This document shows positions 46,391-54,836 of a stretch of DNA of 64,000 nt, in pieces. The position numbers and the translations under genes were made by a program. The notes under the pieces are model-generated. The model searched no databases. It was not told the DNA's origin and saw nothing but the letters and a program-made list of their open reading frames with translations. This DNA is from Streptomyces liangshanensis (GTDB lineage: Bacteria > Actinomycetota > Actinomycetes > Streptomycetales > Streptomycetaceae): positions 744,001 to 808,000 of the forward strand of contig NZ_CP050177.1 in assembly GCF_011694815.1 (NCBI RefSeq), read 5' to 3'. The number at the start of each line of letters is the position of its first letter. The stretch's first letter is position 1.

Positions 46391-47350
46391 ATGCTGCTTC
46401 GCCGGACGCTACGGATGACCATGGTCCTCGCCGCGGCCCTCACGCTCCCCCTCACCGGGGTGGCCGAGGCCGGCACGGGGACGCCGGAGGCCGGGAACAC
46501 CCGGCCGGTGACGGACCGTCAACTCCTGTTCTTCAACCACGCCTACGGAGTGCTCGACCGGGAGACCGCCGACGCCGTCGAGCACTCCGCCTATCTGCGG
46601 GACTTCGCCAACTTCCAGGTCCGCACGACGACCGGGGCGGACGGACAGACCTGGACCGGCCGCTACCTGATGGGGCGTGAGACCTACCTCGAACTGTTGG
46701 GGGTCGGGGACGTGGCGGGCCAGGACGGCACCCTCGGCTCCGCCGGGATGGGGATCTCGACGGAGCGGGCCGGCGACCTGCCGACGGTCCTCGGGCGGCT
46801 GCGCGACGAGGGGGTCGCCGAGCCCGTCGAGTTCGGCCAGACCCGCGACTTCGGCGACGGGGTGCCGGTGCCGTGGTTCGACGCCCTCCTCACGACCACC
46901 CAGTACGACGCCTTCGGCGCCTGGGCGATGGAGTACCGGCCGGAGTACTTCGCGGATCCGCGCGGCAACACCGAGCCGCCCGGCCACCCCGGTGACGTCG
47001 GCCGGGAACGCTATCTGTCCGACGACTACCGCGCGCATCTGATGCGCGACGTCACGGCGATCCGCCTGGGCGTCACCGAAGGCGACCTCGCCGACACACT
47101 CCCGCTGCTCAGGGCCGGTGGGTTCGACGTCCGCACCACCCCGGCAGGCGGAGTGACCGCACAACGCGGCGGCACCACGATCCGCCTGGACGCGGTGCCA
47201 CGCGCCGAGGCGGGCCTGCGGCGGATCGACCTCTCCCTGAACCGCCCGGCCGACCGCCACCGGGAACGCATCGGCAGGTCGACACTGACCGTCGGCCCGG
47301 GCAGCACCGCCGTGTGGACGTTCACCACGGGCCCGGCGACGGGCAGTTGA
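46391..47350 (+). CDS. DUF5829 family exported protein
   Basis: A 319-residue protein with a signal peptide (residues 1-26, MVLAAALTLPLTGVAEA). The body (QLLFFNHAYGVLDRETADAVEHSAYLRDFANF, then GRYLMGRETYLELLGV, and FDALLTTTQYDAFGAWAMEYRPEYF) is that of the DUF5829 family, whose function is unknown; the fold recalls glyoxalase-like domains. ATG 46391 has no Shine-Dalgarno sequence, but a -10-like TAGGCT ends eight bases before it (46378-46383), so the mRNA may be leaderless. It is divergent from the STM4015 gene. Confidence 0.75.
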   Translation: MLLRRTLRMTMVLAAALTLPLTGVAEAGTGTPEAGNTRPVTDRQLLFFNHAYGVLDRETADAVEHSAYLRDFANFQVRTTTGADGQTWTGRYLMGRETYLELLGVGDVAGQDGTLGSAGMGISTERAGDLPTVLGRLRDEGVAEPVEFGQTRDFGDGVPVPWFDALLTTTQYDAFGAWAMEYRPEYFADPRGNTEPPGHPGDVGRERYLSDDYRAHLMRDVTAIRLGVTEGDLADTLPLLRAGGFDVRTTPAGGVTAQRGGTTIRLDAVPRAEAGLRRIDLSLNRPADRHRERIGRSTLTVGPGSTAVWTFTTGPATGS

Positions 47351-47481
47351 CACCGGGACCGCCCCTGACCCCGGCCGCGCCCCGGTGCGTCCGTACGGGT
47401 GGTCGCGGGCGCCGTCGGCGTGTCCCCGGACCCGCCGGGGCTAGGTTGCTGGGCGACCGCAGCCGCCTCCTGGAGGACACG

Positions 47482-48309
47482 ATGGCGATCCCCGCCCTGG
47501 ACCACACGACCACCCGCTACTCCCTCGCGCACGCCTACTGGATGGCACGGGCGGCCGGCCTGGCCGCACTGGCGCCGGCCGCCCTCGAAGCCCAGGCGCA
47601 CGCCTGGGGTTTCGGCGAGGTACGGCACTTCGAGTCGGCGCACCGGATGCCGTTCCCGATCGAGGACACCCAGGCGTACGTCATGGCGAGTGACCGCATG
47701 ATCGTCGCCGGTTTCCGGGGCACCGAGGTCCTGAAGATCTACGACTGGCTGACCGACGTCACCACCCCGCCGGTCCCCGGGCCGGCGAACAAGGGCTTCG
47801 TCCACTACGGCTTCCACCAGGCGCTCCAGTCCGTCTATCCGCGGATCCGCGACACCGTTCAGGAGTTACGGACGAACGGGCAGAGCGTCTGGTTCACCGG
47901 CCACAGCCTCGGCGGCGCCCTCGCGATGCTGGCCGGCACGCGCTGGTACCTGGAGGAGCCGCGGCTCCTGCCGGCCGGTGTGTACACCTTCGGCCAGCCC
48001 CGTACCTGCGAACGGCTCCTCGCCGGGGTGCACAACAAGGCCTTCACCGACCGCTGTTACCGCTTCGTCAACAACAACGACATCGTTCCCCACCTGCCGC
48101 CCGAACCGGCGTACACCCACGTCGACGCGCTCCGCTACTTCGACGCCGACGGCACCCTCCACCCCGGCATGCCCCTCAAGGCGCGGCTGCTGGACCGCGC
48201 CAAGGGAGTGCGGGCCGAGTTCCTCGCTCCCGAGACCGACGCCGTCAAGGACCACCACCTGCGCAACTACCTCGCCGCGTTCGAGAAGAACCTGGCCGCG
48301 TCCGGCTGA
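47482..48309 (+). CDS. Lipase class 3 family alpha/beta hydrolase
   Basis: A 275-residue lipase-like protein. The nucleophile elbow is TGHSLGGALAML (Ser about 136). GFRGTEVLKIYDWLTD (about 75-90) is the oxyanion-loop segment typical of class 3 lipases, and the catalytic Asp is likely in NNNDIVPHLPP (about 195). The catalytic His is probably in DHHLRNYL near 260. No signal peptide, so it may be intracellular or exported without one. ATG 47482 follows TGGAGGA; TAGGTT at 47442-47447 is a plausible -10. A strong shared terminator follows. Confidence 0.87.
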   Translation: MAIPALDHTTTRYSLAHAYWMARAAGLAALAPAALEAQAHAWGFGEVRHFESAHRMPFPIEDTQAYVMASDRMIVAGFRGTEVLKIYDWLTDVTTPPVPGPANKGFVHYGFHQALQSVYPRIRDTVQELRTNGQSVWFTGHSLGGALAMLAGTRWYLEEPRLLPAGVYTFGQPRTCERLLAGVHNKAFTDRCYRFVNNNDIVPHLPPEPAYTHVDALRYFDADGTLHPGMPLKARLLDRAKGVRAEFLAPETDAVKDHHLRNYLAAFEKNLAASG

Positions 48310-48324
48310 CCGGCGCCCCACGAC

Positions 48325-48366
48325 AAGGTCCGGGCACCCACCACGGGGGATGGGTGCCCGGACCTT
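48325..48366. terminator. Strong bidirectional terminator
   Basis: Perfect 16-bp arms (48325-48340 and 48351-48366; AAGGTCCGGGCACCCA) with a 10-base loop, between the convergent lipase and P450 genes. Confidence 0.85.
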
Positions 48367-48393
48367 CTTCCTCCTCGGACGGCCGGGCCGTCC

Positions 48394-49602
48394 CTACCAG
48401 GCGACCGGGAGCGTCACCGGCCCCCTGATCAGGGCGTCCTTCTGGAACTCCACCTCCTCGGGCGGCACCGCGAGGCGCAGCCCGGGGAAGCGGGTGAAGA
48501 GGGCCGGCAGGAGGACGTGGGCCTGGACACGCGCCAGGTGGGGGGCCACGCAGTAGTGCGGGCCGTGGCCGAAGGCGAGGTGGTTCGGGCCGGGGCGGTG
48601 GGCGTCGATCTCCGCCGGGCAGGCGAACACGCCGGGGTCGCGGTTGGCGGCCCAGTACTGCACGTAGACGACGTCCCCGGCGCGGACGGTGACCTCTCCC
48701 ACCGCCACGTCCTCGACCGCCACGCGGGGCTGGCCGATGCCGTTCTTGTGAGGGATCCAGCGCAGCAGTTCCTCGACCAGCAGGGGGACGGACAGGTCGC
48801 CGGCGCGCAGGGCCTCGACCAGGTGGGGCCGGCGCAGCAGCGCGAAGACCATGTTGGCGAGGTTGTTGCGCACCGGGTGCCAGCCGTTCAGCGCGGTGAG
48901 GGAGGCCATGGCGAGCGCCTCCTCGCCGGTGACCCGTTCCTCGTCGACGGCGCGGGCGACGTCCGACATCAGGTCGTCGGCGGGTGCGGCGCGGCGCCGC
49001 TCGATCAGGTCGCGGAAGTACCCGGCCGCCTCGTCGCGCAGGGCCCGGGCCCGCGCCGCGTCGGCCTCGTCCCGGGGCCGTACGAGAATGCCCTCCGCCC
49101 AGCTCCGGATCCGGGGGCGGTCCGCGGGCGGGAAGCCGAAGATCTCGCCGACCAGGGTCAGCGGCAGCGGGGAGACGACGGCCTCGATGAGGTCCGTGGG
49201 CGGCCCGGCCGCCTCCAGGCCGTCCAGCAGCTCGGCCACCAGCGTCTCCACGCGGGGGCGCAGGGCCTTCATGCGGGCCTCGGAGAAGGCGGGGGTGACG
49301 ACGGAGCGGATCCGGGTGTGGTCGGGCGGGTCGATGAAGCTGACGCTGGCGCCCATCGGGATGAGGTGGCGGTTCATCGTGGGGAAGGGCCGGCCGGTGA
49401 TGCGGCGGCTGAAGCGGGGGTCGGACGTCACGAACCGGACTTCGTCGTACCGGGTGACGAGCCAGCACTCCTTCAGTTCCTCGCCCTGGGGCAGCAGGAT
49501 CTTCATCGGAGGTCCCTGCTCCAGCGCGTGGGCGAGGAACGGGTCGAAGTCCAGTCCTGGCAGGTCGGGGGGCCCGTACTCGGGGGGGCTCATCAGGGAC
49601 AC
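48394..49602 (-). CDS. Cytochrome P450 with atypical I-helix
   Basis: A 402-residue soluble bacterial P450. The heme ligand is Cys351 in FGHGPHYCVAPHLAR, and the K-helix ExxR is Glu278-Arg281 (EELLRW). Two conserved features are altered. The I-helix motif (A/G)GxxT reads NGWHP at 239-243, so the usual acid-alcohol pair is His-Pro. The heme loop Gly two residues after Cys is Ala353. GTG 49602 follows GGAGGA. No ferredoxin or biosynthetic partner is adjacent. Substrate unknown; oxygen activation by the standard proton relay looks doubtful. Confidence 0.9.
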   Translation of the reverse strand: MSLMSPPEYGPPDLPGLDFDPFLAHALEQGPPMKILLPQGEELKECWLVTRYDEVRFVTSDPRFSRRITGRPFPTMNRHLIPMGASVSFIDPPDHTRIRSVVTPAFSEARMKALRPRVETLVAELLDGLEAAGPPTDLIEAVVSPLPLTLVGEIFGFPPADRPRIRSWAEGILVRPRDEADAARARALRDEAAGYFRDLIERRRAAPADDLMSDVARAVDEERVTGEEALAMASLTALNGWHPVRNNLANMVFALLRRPHLVEALRAGDLSVPLLVEELLRWIPHKNGIGQPRVAVEDVAVGEVTVRAGDVVYVQYWAANRDPGVFACPAEIDAHRPGPNHLAFGHGPHYCVAPHLARVQAHVLLPALFTRFPGLRLAVPPEEVEFQKDALIRGPVTLPVAW

Positions 49603-49781
49603 GGCGTTTCCTCCGGCACATGAGCGTCCCGGCCGCCGGGGCGGCCGGGCCTGGTCGGTGCTCCATCGTGTCGCACCAGGGCGGCGGAAGACCGGGGCCG
49701 GGCGGGGCACCACGCGGTGTGTCACCCGTGCGAGTGACGGCGGTACGGGACCGGCGCGGCCCCGCCCGGTCCCGTACCGGA

Positions 49782-51041
49782 TCAGGCGGTACCGGCCGCG
49801 GGGGCCGGGGCCCGCGCGGTGAGGAGGAGGTCCTCGTACGCGTGGTGGTGGCGGGTGCCGGTGCGGTGGTGCAGGAGCGCGGCCGCCCTGGCGGGTTCGC
49901 CCGCGTCGACCAGGGCGCGGGCCAGGGTGTCCTGGACGATCTCCCGCTCCACCCGTACCCCGCCGATCCGCGCGGTCCGGTCGCCCAGCGCCTCCAGCAG
50001 GCCGGCCGCCTCCCGGGGGCGCCCCGCGGTGATCTCGGCCAGGGCCAGGACCACGGGGGCGAGGACGTCGCGGTGGTCGGGGCGCGGGTCGGCCGCCGCC
50101 CGGCGCGCCAGCCGCTCCAGGTCGTCGGTCGCGGCCTCCACCGCGAGGGCGAGGGCCAGGTTGAACGTGTGGAAGACCTCCGCCGTACCGCCGGGCGCGG
50201 CGAGCAACTCCCGTACGTGCTCCAGATCGCTGCGGCCGGCCGGGGCCTGCCCCACCAGCAGCAGGCGCCAGTTCGTCGCCGCCCGCATCCCGACGTCCTC
50301 GCGCGGAAGCGCCGCGTCGGCGCGGCGGCGGGCGTCCTCGAAGTCGCCGCACGCGATCGACCGCAGCGCGGCGTGCCAGCTCAGATGCCGCGTCTGTACG
50401 GCCCCCGGGTCCGCCGCCAGCCACCGGTCCAGGAAGGCGGTCGACGCGGGGCCCGTCCCCCACTCGTGCTCGGCGTGCGCGAGGGCGTGCACCGCCACGC
50501 CCGACCGGGGGTGGAGGGCCAGGGCCCGCTCGGCCAGGCCGTGCGCCTCGCGCACCCGGCCCTGCTCCGCCCGGACCGACGCGAGCCAGCTCGTCCACGG
50601 CCAGTTGTCCGGACCGGCCAGGGCGGCCTGCCGCTCCACGAGCGCGTCGCCGCGCTTCCGGTAGGCGTCGTCCTCGCAGGAGGAGAAGGCGCCCACCATC
50701 AGCCCGGCCGGCTCGTCGGCCGGCCAGCGCGCGAAGTGCGCCTCCAGGTGATCGGCCGTCAGCCGGTACTGCCGGTGCGTGTAGAGGAAGATCCCGTACA
50801 CGAGGCTGGCCTCCCGCTCCCCGGCCGCGCACGCGTCCCGGTGGGCGAGGACGAGCTGTTCCCTCAGTACGGTGTCGTCGAGCCGGTCGGCGGTCGCCAG
50901 GGTCAGCAGGCCCCGCGCCACCCCGCAGTCCGGCTCCCCGCCCACCCACTCCCGCAGCAGGGGCAGCGCCCGCCCGCTCAGGGCGAGCAGCGCCACCGCC
51001 GCCCGGTCCCCGAGCGTCCCGCCCGTGGTCACGGTGTCCAT
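49782..51041 (-). CDS. TPR-like protein of unknown function
   Basis: A 419-residue soluble, all-helical protein. Repeated helix pairs (EAHGLAERALALHPRSGVAVHALAHAEHE, ITAGRPREAAGLLEALGDR, RALVDAGEPARAAALLHHR) follow the tetratricopeptide spacing, and the overall plan resembles TPR proteins annotated in actinobacteria and pseudomonads without known function. ATG 51041 is used. It lies 22 bases downstream of the chaplin-like gene on the same strand. Confidence 0.65.
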   Translation of the reverse strand: MDTVTTGGTLGDRAAVALLALSGRALPLLREWVGGEPDCGVARGLLTLATADRLDDTVLREQLVLAHRDACAAGEREASLVYGIFLYTHRQYRLTADHLEAHFARWPADEPAGLMVGAFSSCEDDAYRKRGDALVERQAALAGPDNWPWTSWLASVRAEQGRVREAHGLAERALALHPRSGVAVHALAHAEHEWGTGPASTAFLDRWLAADPGAVQTRHLSWHAALRSIACGDFEDARRRADAALPREDVGMRAATNWRLLLVGQAPAGRSDLEHVRELLAAPGGTAEVFHTFNLALALAVEAATDDLERLARRAAADPRPDHRDVLAPVVLALAEITAGRPREAAGLLEALGDRTARIGGVRVEREIVQDTLARALVDAGEPARAAALLHHRTGTRHHHAYEDLLLTARAPAPAAGTA

Positions 51042-51063
51042 CGTGTCACCGTGCGCGCCCGCA

Positions 51064-51360
51064 TCAGTACGCGGCCGGGATGATCGCGGTGCAGACGATG
51101 CCGCTGTTGCCGCAGTGGTTGCGCGCGAGGTGCAGCGGCAGCCCGACGTGGTTGCCGCTGCCCAGGCCGCTCCCCGCCACCGTCGCGCCCGCCGCCCGGG
51201 CGCCGCCCTGGTTGGCGCAGGTGTTGCCGAACGCCGCGTTCCCGACCCCGACCACGTTCGCCTGCGCGGCGCCGGCGGGGAGTAACGCCGCCCCGGCGAC
51301 CGCGCCCAGCACCGCCGCCCGCGCGACCGTGGTCCCCGTGTTCCGTGTCTCGACGCCCAT
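51064..51360 (-). CDS. Small secreted chaplin-like protein
   Basis: A 98-residue exported peptide. A signal peptide (residues 1-34, ARAAVLGAVAGAALLPAGAAQA) leaves a 64-residue mature Gly/Asn/Val-rich chain. It carries NVVGVGNAAFGNTCANQG first and SGNHVGLPLHLARNHCGNSG second. Both halves are recognisable chaplin elements, but chaplins have them in the opposite order. A third Cys is at IVCTAI. Chaplins coat aerial hyphae as amyloid-like fibres. ATG 51360 follows GGAGGAG. Assignment as chaplin-like is by eye and should be treated with caution. Confidence 0.6.
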   Translation of the reverse strand: MGVETRNTGTTVARAAVLGAVAGAALLPAGAAQANVVGVGNAAFGNTCANQGGARAAGATVAGSGLGSGNHVGLPLHLARNHCGNSGIVCTAIIPAAY

Positions 51361-51559
51361 GGCGCTCCTCCTTCGCCCGGGACCGCGTCCCGGCTCGTCA
51401 CCGATCACACCCAAGCCGGGCATAACGGCCCGTCTCGCGCATCAACGACAGAACGCGCCTTCCGACACGCGGCCATCGCTTGACAGGACCCCAGAAACGA
51501 TCCTGCGGACGGGCGGGCGTGTCCCGTGCGAAAAGAGTTCGCGGAACTTCGGCGGGCGA

Positions 51560-51586
51560 TGTCGAGAAGCCGCGGGCGGCTCCGTC
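51560..51586 (+). promoter_or_regulatory. ECF42-type promoter of the DGPF/sigma operon
   Basis: TGTCGA at 51560-51565 and CGTC at 51583-51586, spaced 17 bases, match the -35 TGTCGA and -10 CG(A/T)C elements described for ECF42 sigma factors. The element lies 53 bases upstream of the DGPF start codon, so the operon is probably autoregulated. Confidence 0.6.
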
Positions 51587-51638
51587 CCCGGGGTGAACGC
51601 GACGACAATGGGTCGCACCAGCACCGAGGAGAACGACC

Positions 51639-52046
51639 ATGGCCAAATACCTGCTGCTCAAGCACTACCGAGGCGCGCCCGCACCGGTCAACGACGTCCC
51701 CATGGACCGGTGGACACCGGAGGAGATCTCGGCCCACGTCCAGTACATGAACGACTTCGCGGCGCGGCTGGAGACGACCGGCGAGTACGTCGACAGCCAG
51801 GCGCTCTCCGCCGAGGGGACGTTCGTCCGCTACGACGGCGAGGGGCGCCCGCCGGTCACCGACGGGCCCTTCGCGGAGACCAAGGACGTCATCGCCGGGT
51901 GGATGATCATCGACGTCGACAGCTACGAGCGCGCCGTGGAGCTGGCCGGCGAGCTGTCGGCCGCGCCCGGGGCGGGCGGCGAACCGATCCACGAGTGGCT
52001 GGAGCTGCGCCCGTTCCTGGGCGTGCACCCCACCGTCACGGAGTGA
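51639..52046 (+). CDS. DGPF/YCII-domain protein, partner of ECF42 sigma factor
   Basis: A 135-residue protein with the YCII fold and the diagnostic VTDGPFAETKD motif (about residues 74-84). DGPF proteins are encoded next to ECF42 sigma factors across actinobacteria and are regulated by them. ATG 51639 follows GAGGAG. The stop TGA overlaps the GTG of the sigma gene (GTGA). Catalytic role unknown; YCII relatives include dehydrochlorinases and putative hydrolases. Confidence 0.9.
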   Translation: MAKYLLLKHYRGAPAPVNDVPMDRWTPEEISAHVQYMNDFAARLETTGEYVDSQALSAEGTFVRYDGEGRPPVTDGPFAETKDVIAGWMIIDVDSYERAVELAGELSAAPGAGGEPIHEWLELRPFLGVHPTVTE

Positions 52047-53200
52047 CCGGCGGCGTGGACGAGGCACTGCTCAGGAGCCTGACGCCGGGGGTGCTCGGGA
52101 TCCTCGTCCGCCGCGGGGCGGACTTCGCGGCGGCCGAGGACGCCGTACAGGACGCGCTGGTCGACGCGGTCCGCGCCTGGCCGGCCGACCCGCCGCGGGA
52201 CCCGAAGGGCTGGCTGGTCAGCGTGGCGTGGCGGCGGTTCCTCGACGCGACCCGGTCGGACGCGGCCCGCCGCCGGCGGGAGGAGCGCGTCGAGGAGGAG
52301 CCCGTACCGGGGCCGGTGGCCGCCGCGGACGACACGCTCCAGCTCTACTTCCTGTGCGCGCACCCGTCGCTGACGCCGTCGTCGGCGGTGGCGCTCACGC
52401 TGCGTGCCGTGGGCGGGCTGACCACCCGGCAGATCGCCCAGGCGTACCTGGTGCCCGAGGCGACCATGGCGCAGCGCGTCAGCCGGGCCAAGCGGACCGT
52501 CTCCGGGGTGCGCCTCGACCGGCCCGGCGACGTCGCGACCGTGCTGCGCGTCCTCTACCTGGTCTTCAACGAGGGGTACTCCGGGGACGTCGACCTCGCG
52601 GCCGAGGCCATCCGGCTCACCCGCCAGCTCGCGGCGGCGATCGACCACCCGGAGGTGGCGGGGCTGCTCGCGCTGATGCTGCTCCACCACGCCCGGCGCG
52701 CGGCCAGGACCGCGCCGGACGGCAGCCTCGTACCGCTGGCCGAGCAGGACCGGAGCCGGTGGGACACCGGGGCGATCGCCGAGGGGGTCGCGATCCTCCA
52801 GGGGGCGCTGGCCCGGGACCGGTTGGGCGAGTTCCAGGCGCAGGCCGCCGTCGCGGCGCTGCACGCGGACGCGCCGACCGCCGGGGAGACGGACTGGGTG
52901 CAGATCGTGGAGTGGTACGACGAGCTGGTCGGCCTGACCGGCAATCCGGTCGTCCGGCTCAACCGCGCGGTGGCGGTCGGCGAGGCGGACGGGCCGCGCG
53001 CCGGCCTGGCCGCGCTCGCGGAGCTGGACGACACGCTCCCCCGCCACACCGCGGTGGCCGCGTACCTGCACGAGCGGGACGGCGATCCGGTGACGGCGGC
53101 GCGGCTCTACGCGGAGGCGGCCCGGAAGGCCCCGAACCTCGCCGAACGCGACCACCTGACCCGTCAGGCGGCCCGCCTCAACGCGGGGCGCGGCGGCTGA
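52043..53200 (+). CDS. ECF42-type RNA polymerase sigma factor with C-terminal extension
   Basis: A 385-residue sigma factor. Region 2 (about 20-80, AEDAVQDALVDAVRAWP) and region 4 (about 120-165, LRAVGGLTTRQIAQAYLVPEATMAQRVSRAKR) are those of the SigF/ECF42 group. A TPR-like extension of about 200 residues follows (NEGYSGDVDLAAEAIRLTRQL, NRAVAVGEADGPRAGLAAL), which in this group is required for activity in place of an anti-sigma factor. GTG 52043 overlaps the stop of the DGPF gene. Signal unknown. Confidence 0.92.
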   Translation: MTGGVDEALLRSLTPGVLGILVRRGADFAAAEDAVQDALVDAVRAWPADPPRDPKGWLVSVAWRRFLDATRSDAARRRREERVEEEPVPGPVAAADDTLQLYFLCAHPSLTPSSAVALTLRAVGGLTTRQIAQAYLVPEATMAQRVSRAKRTVSGVRLDRPGDVATVLRVLYLVFNEGYSGDVDLAAEAIRLTRQLAAAIDHPEVAGLLALMLLHHARRAARTAPDGSLVPLAEQDRSRWDTGAIAEGVAILQGALARDRLGEFQAQAAVAALHADAPTAGETDWVQIVEWYDELVGLTGNPVVRLNRAVAVGEADGPRAGLAALAELDDTLPRHTAVAAYLHERDGDPVTAARLYAEAARKAPNLAERDHLTRQAARLNAGRGG

Positions 53201-53267
53201 CGGGGCGTGGTGGCCGAGCTCGGTGGCCGACCGGGCGTGGCCGGACGGTGGAGCGTTACGCGCCCGC

Positions 53268-53819
53268 TCACCACCAGGTGGTGGGGTACACCTCGCGCTG
53301 CACCCGGGAGGACACCATCTGCACCAGGACGAGCAGCGACGCGCCCACGGCCAGCAGGGGCACGAAGTGGCTCGCGCGGGGTTCGGTCAGCATGATCGTG
53401 ATCACGGTCGCCATGGCCGGCGGGTGGGCCATCTTGAGCACGAGCGCCAGGCCGATGGCCACCCCGCAGGCCACGGCGGCGGCCCAGGGGCCGTGCCAGC
53501 CGAGGCCGAGGACGCCGAAGCAGACCAGGCACGCCAGCATGTGCGCGCCGAGGACGTGCCGGGGCTGCGCGAGGGGCGCGGCGGGGGTCGCGGTGATGAT
53601 CGCCGTGCTGGCCGCGAGGGGCGGTATCAGCACCGGCTGGCGCAGGGCCGTCCCCACGGCGACCAGGACGGTCAGCGCGACCCAAGTGGTGACGGCCGCC
53701 GACGCGGCCGTACGCCGGGACGGGCGTGGCTCGGCGACCCGCCACCAGCGGGGCTCGGGCTCCGGCGCCGGATCGTCGGCGGCCTCGTTCTCCTGGGTTC
53801 CCGACGGGCTATGCGCCAT
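53268..53819 (-). CDS. HPP-family membrane protein
   Basis: A 183-residue protein with a 40-residue charged N-terminal tail and about four transmembrane helices. The HPP motif is in KMAHPPAMATV (about 130), and QPRHVLGAHMLACLVCFGV (about 85) is the second signature. HPP proteins are membrane proteins of uncertain function; some cyanobacterial members transport nitrite. ATG 53819 follows GGGAG; the longer frame from 53858 is rejected. Convergent with the sigma factor. Confidence 0.85.
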   Translation of the reverse strand: MAHSPSGTQENEAADDPAPEPEPRWWRVAEPRPSRRTAASAAVTTWVALTVLVAVGTALRQPVLIPPLAASTAIITATPAAPLAQPRHVLGAHMLACLVCFGVLGLGWHGPWAAAVACGVAIGLALVLKMAHPPAMATVITIMLTEPRASHFVPLLAVGASLLVLVQMVSSRVQREVYPTTWW

Positions 53820-54128
53820 GGGTACGACGCTCCCGCCCGTGGATCTCGGGACGGGCAAGCGGCGGGTACGCCCTCGCGGCGTGGCAAGTCAGCACAGTGC
53901 TCCTCCGAAGCGCCCTCGCTCACGGCCCACGGCGGCTCGTCGCCCGCGACGTCGGAGGACGCCCCGGAATCGTGACGTCCGCGAGGCCGGTCCGTCCAAG
54001 ACCTCTTGTCGATCAGGTCATCGACGCCGCCGATCAAACGCCCCCGGCCTCCGGCCCCGCCTTCGCATCCGCGACCCGGCAGGCGATCATGGGCGGGCAG
54101 ATGTGAGCTGATCGGCAGGGGGTTGGGC
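53820..54128. other. Divergent intergenic region, HPP / M24-like gene
   Basis: This 309-bp region holds GCCCGT-N10-ACGGGC (53835-53856) just upstream of the HPP gene, and TCGATCA and CCGATCA motifs around 54010-54035. I see no gene and no decisive promoter. Confidence 0.35.
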
Positions 54129-54836
54129 ATGACGGTCGACACGGCGGGGTCCGGGGAGGCCCGGCGGGTGGCGGGTCTGGTCGCGGCGCAGGAGAAGGCG
54201 ATCGCGCTGTTCGCCGAGGTGGAGGCGCGGGGCCTGGTCGCTCCCGGCGTCGGGGAACGCGAGGCGAGCGACCGCGTCAGGGACCTGGCGAACGAGCTGT
54301 TCGGCACGACGAGGCACTGGCACAAGCGGATCATCCGCTCGGGCCCCAACACCCTGCTCCCCTACCGGGAGACGCCGCCGGACCGCGTCATCGGCGAGGA
54401 CGACATCGCCTTCGCCGACTTCGGCCCGATCTTCGAAGAGTACGAGGCGGACTTCGGCCGCACGTACGTGTTCGGCGGCGACCCGGTCAAGCACCGCCTC
54501 CGCGACGACCTGCCCCGGATCTTCGACGCCGGGCGCGCCGCCTTCGCCGCCGACCCGCACATCACCGGCGCCCGCCTGTACGCCGAGGTCGAGCGCCTGG
54601 CCGCCGAGGCGGGCTGGAGCGTCGGCATCTGGCACGCGGGTCACCTCGTCGGCGAGTTCCCGCACGAGACGAACGACGGCGCGAAGGCGGAGTCGTACAT
54701 CACGCCGGAGAACCACCACCCGCTGCGCCGCACCGACCGCGCGGGGCGGGTCTGCCACTGGATCCTGGAGCTCCACCTCGTCGACGAGCGGCGCGGCTTC
54801 GGCGGCTTCTACGAACAGTTGCTGGACCTGGCGTGA
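54129..54836 (+). CDS. M24-family metallopeptidase-like protein
   Basis: A 235-residue pita-bread-fold protein (creatinase/methionine aminopeptidase superfamily). Candidate metal ligands are Asp in AFADFGPI (about 97), Asp in EADFGRTYVFGG (about 107), His in HAGHLVGEFPHET (about 175) and Glu in WILELHLVD (about 215). The fifth ligand is unclear. Many short actinobacterial members are annotated as Xaa-Pro peptidase-like without activity data. ATG 54129 follows a G-rich stretch. The stop overlaps the GTG of the LysE gene (GTGA). Confidence 0.78.
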   Translation: MTVDTAGSGEARRVAGLVAAQEKAIALFAEVEARGLVAPGVGEREASDRVRDLANELFGTTRHWHKRIIRSGPNTLLPYRETPPDRVIGEDDIAFADFGPIFEEYEADFGRTYVFGGDPVKHRLRDDLPRIFDAGRAAFAADPHITGARLYAEVERLAAEAGWSVGIWHAGHLVGEFPHETNDGAKAESYITPENHHPLRRTDRAGRVCHWILELHLVDERRGFGGFYEQLLDLA

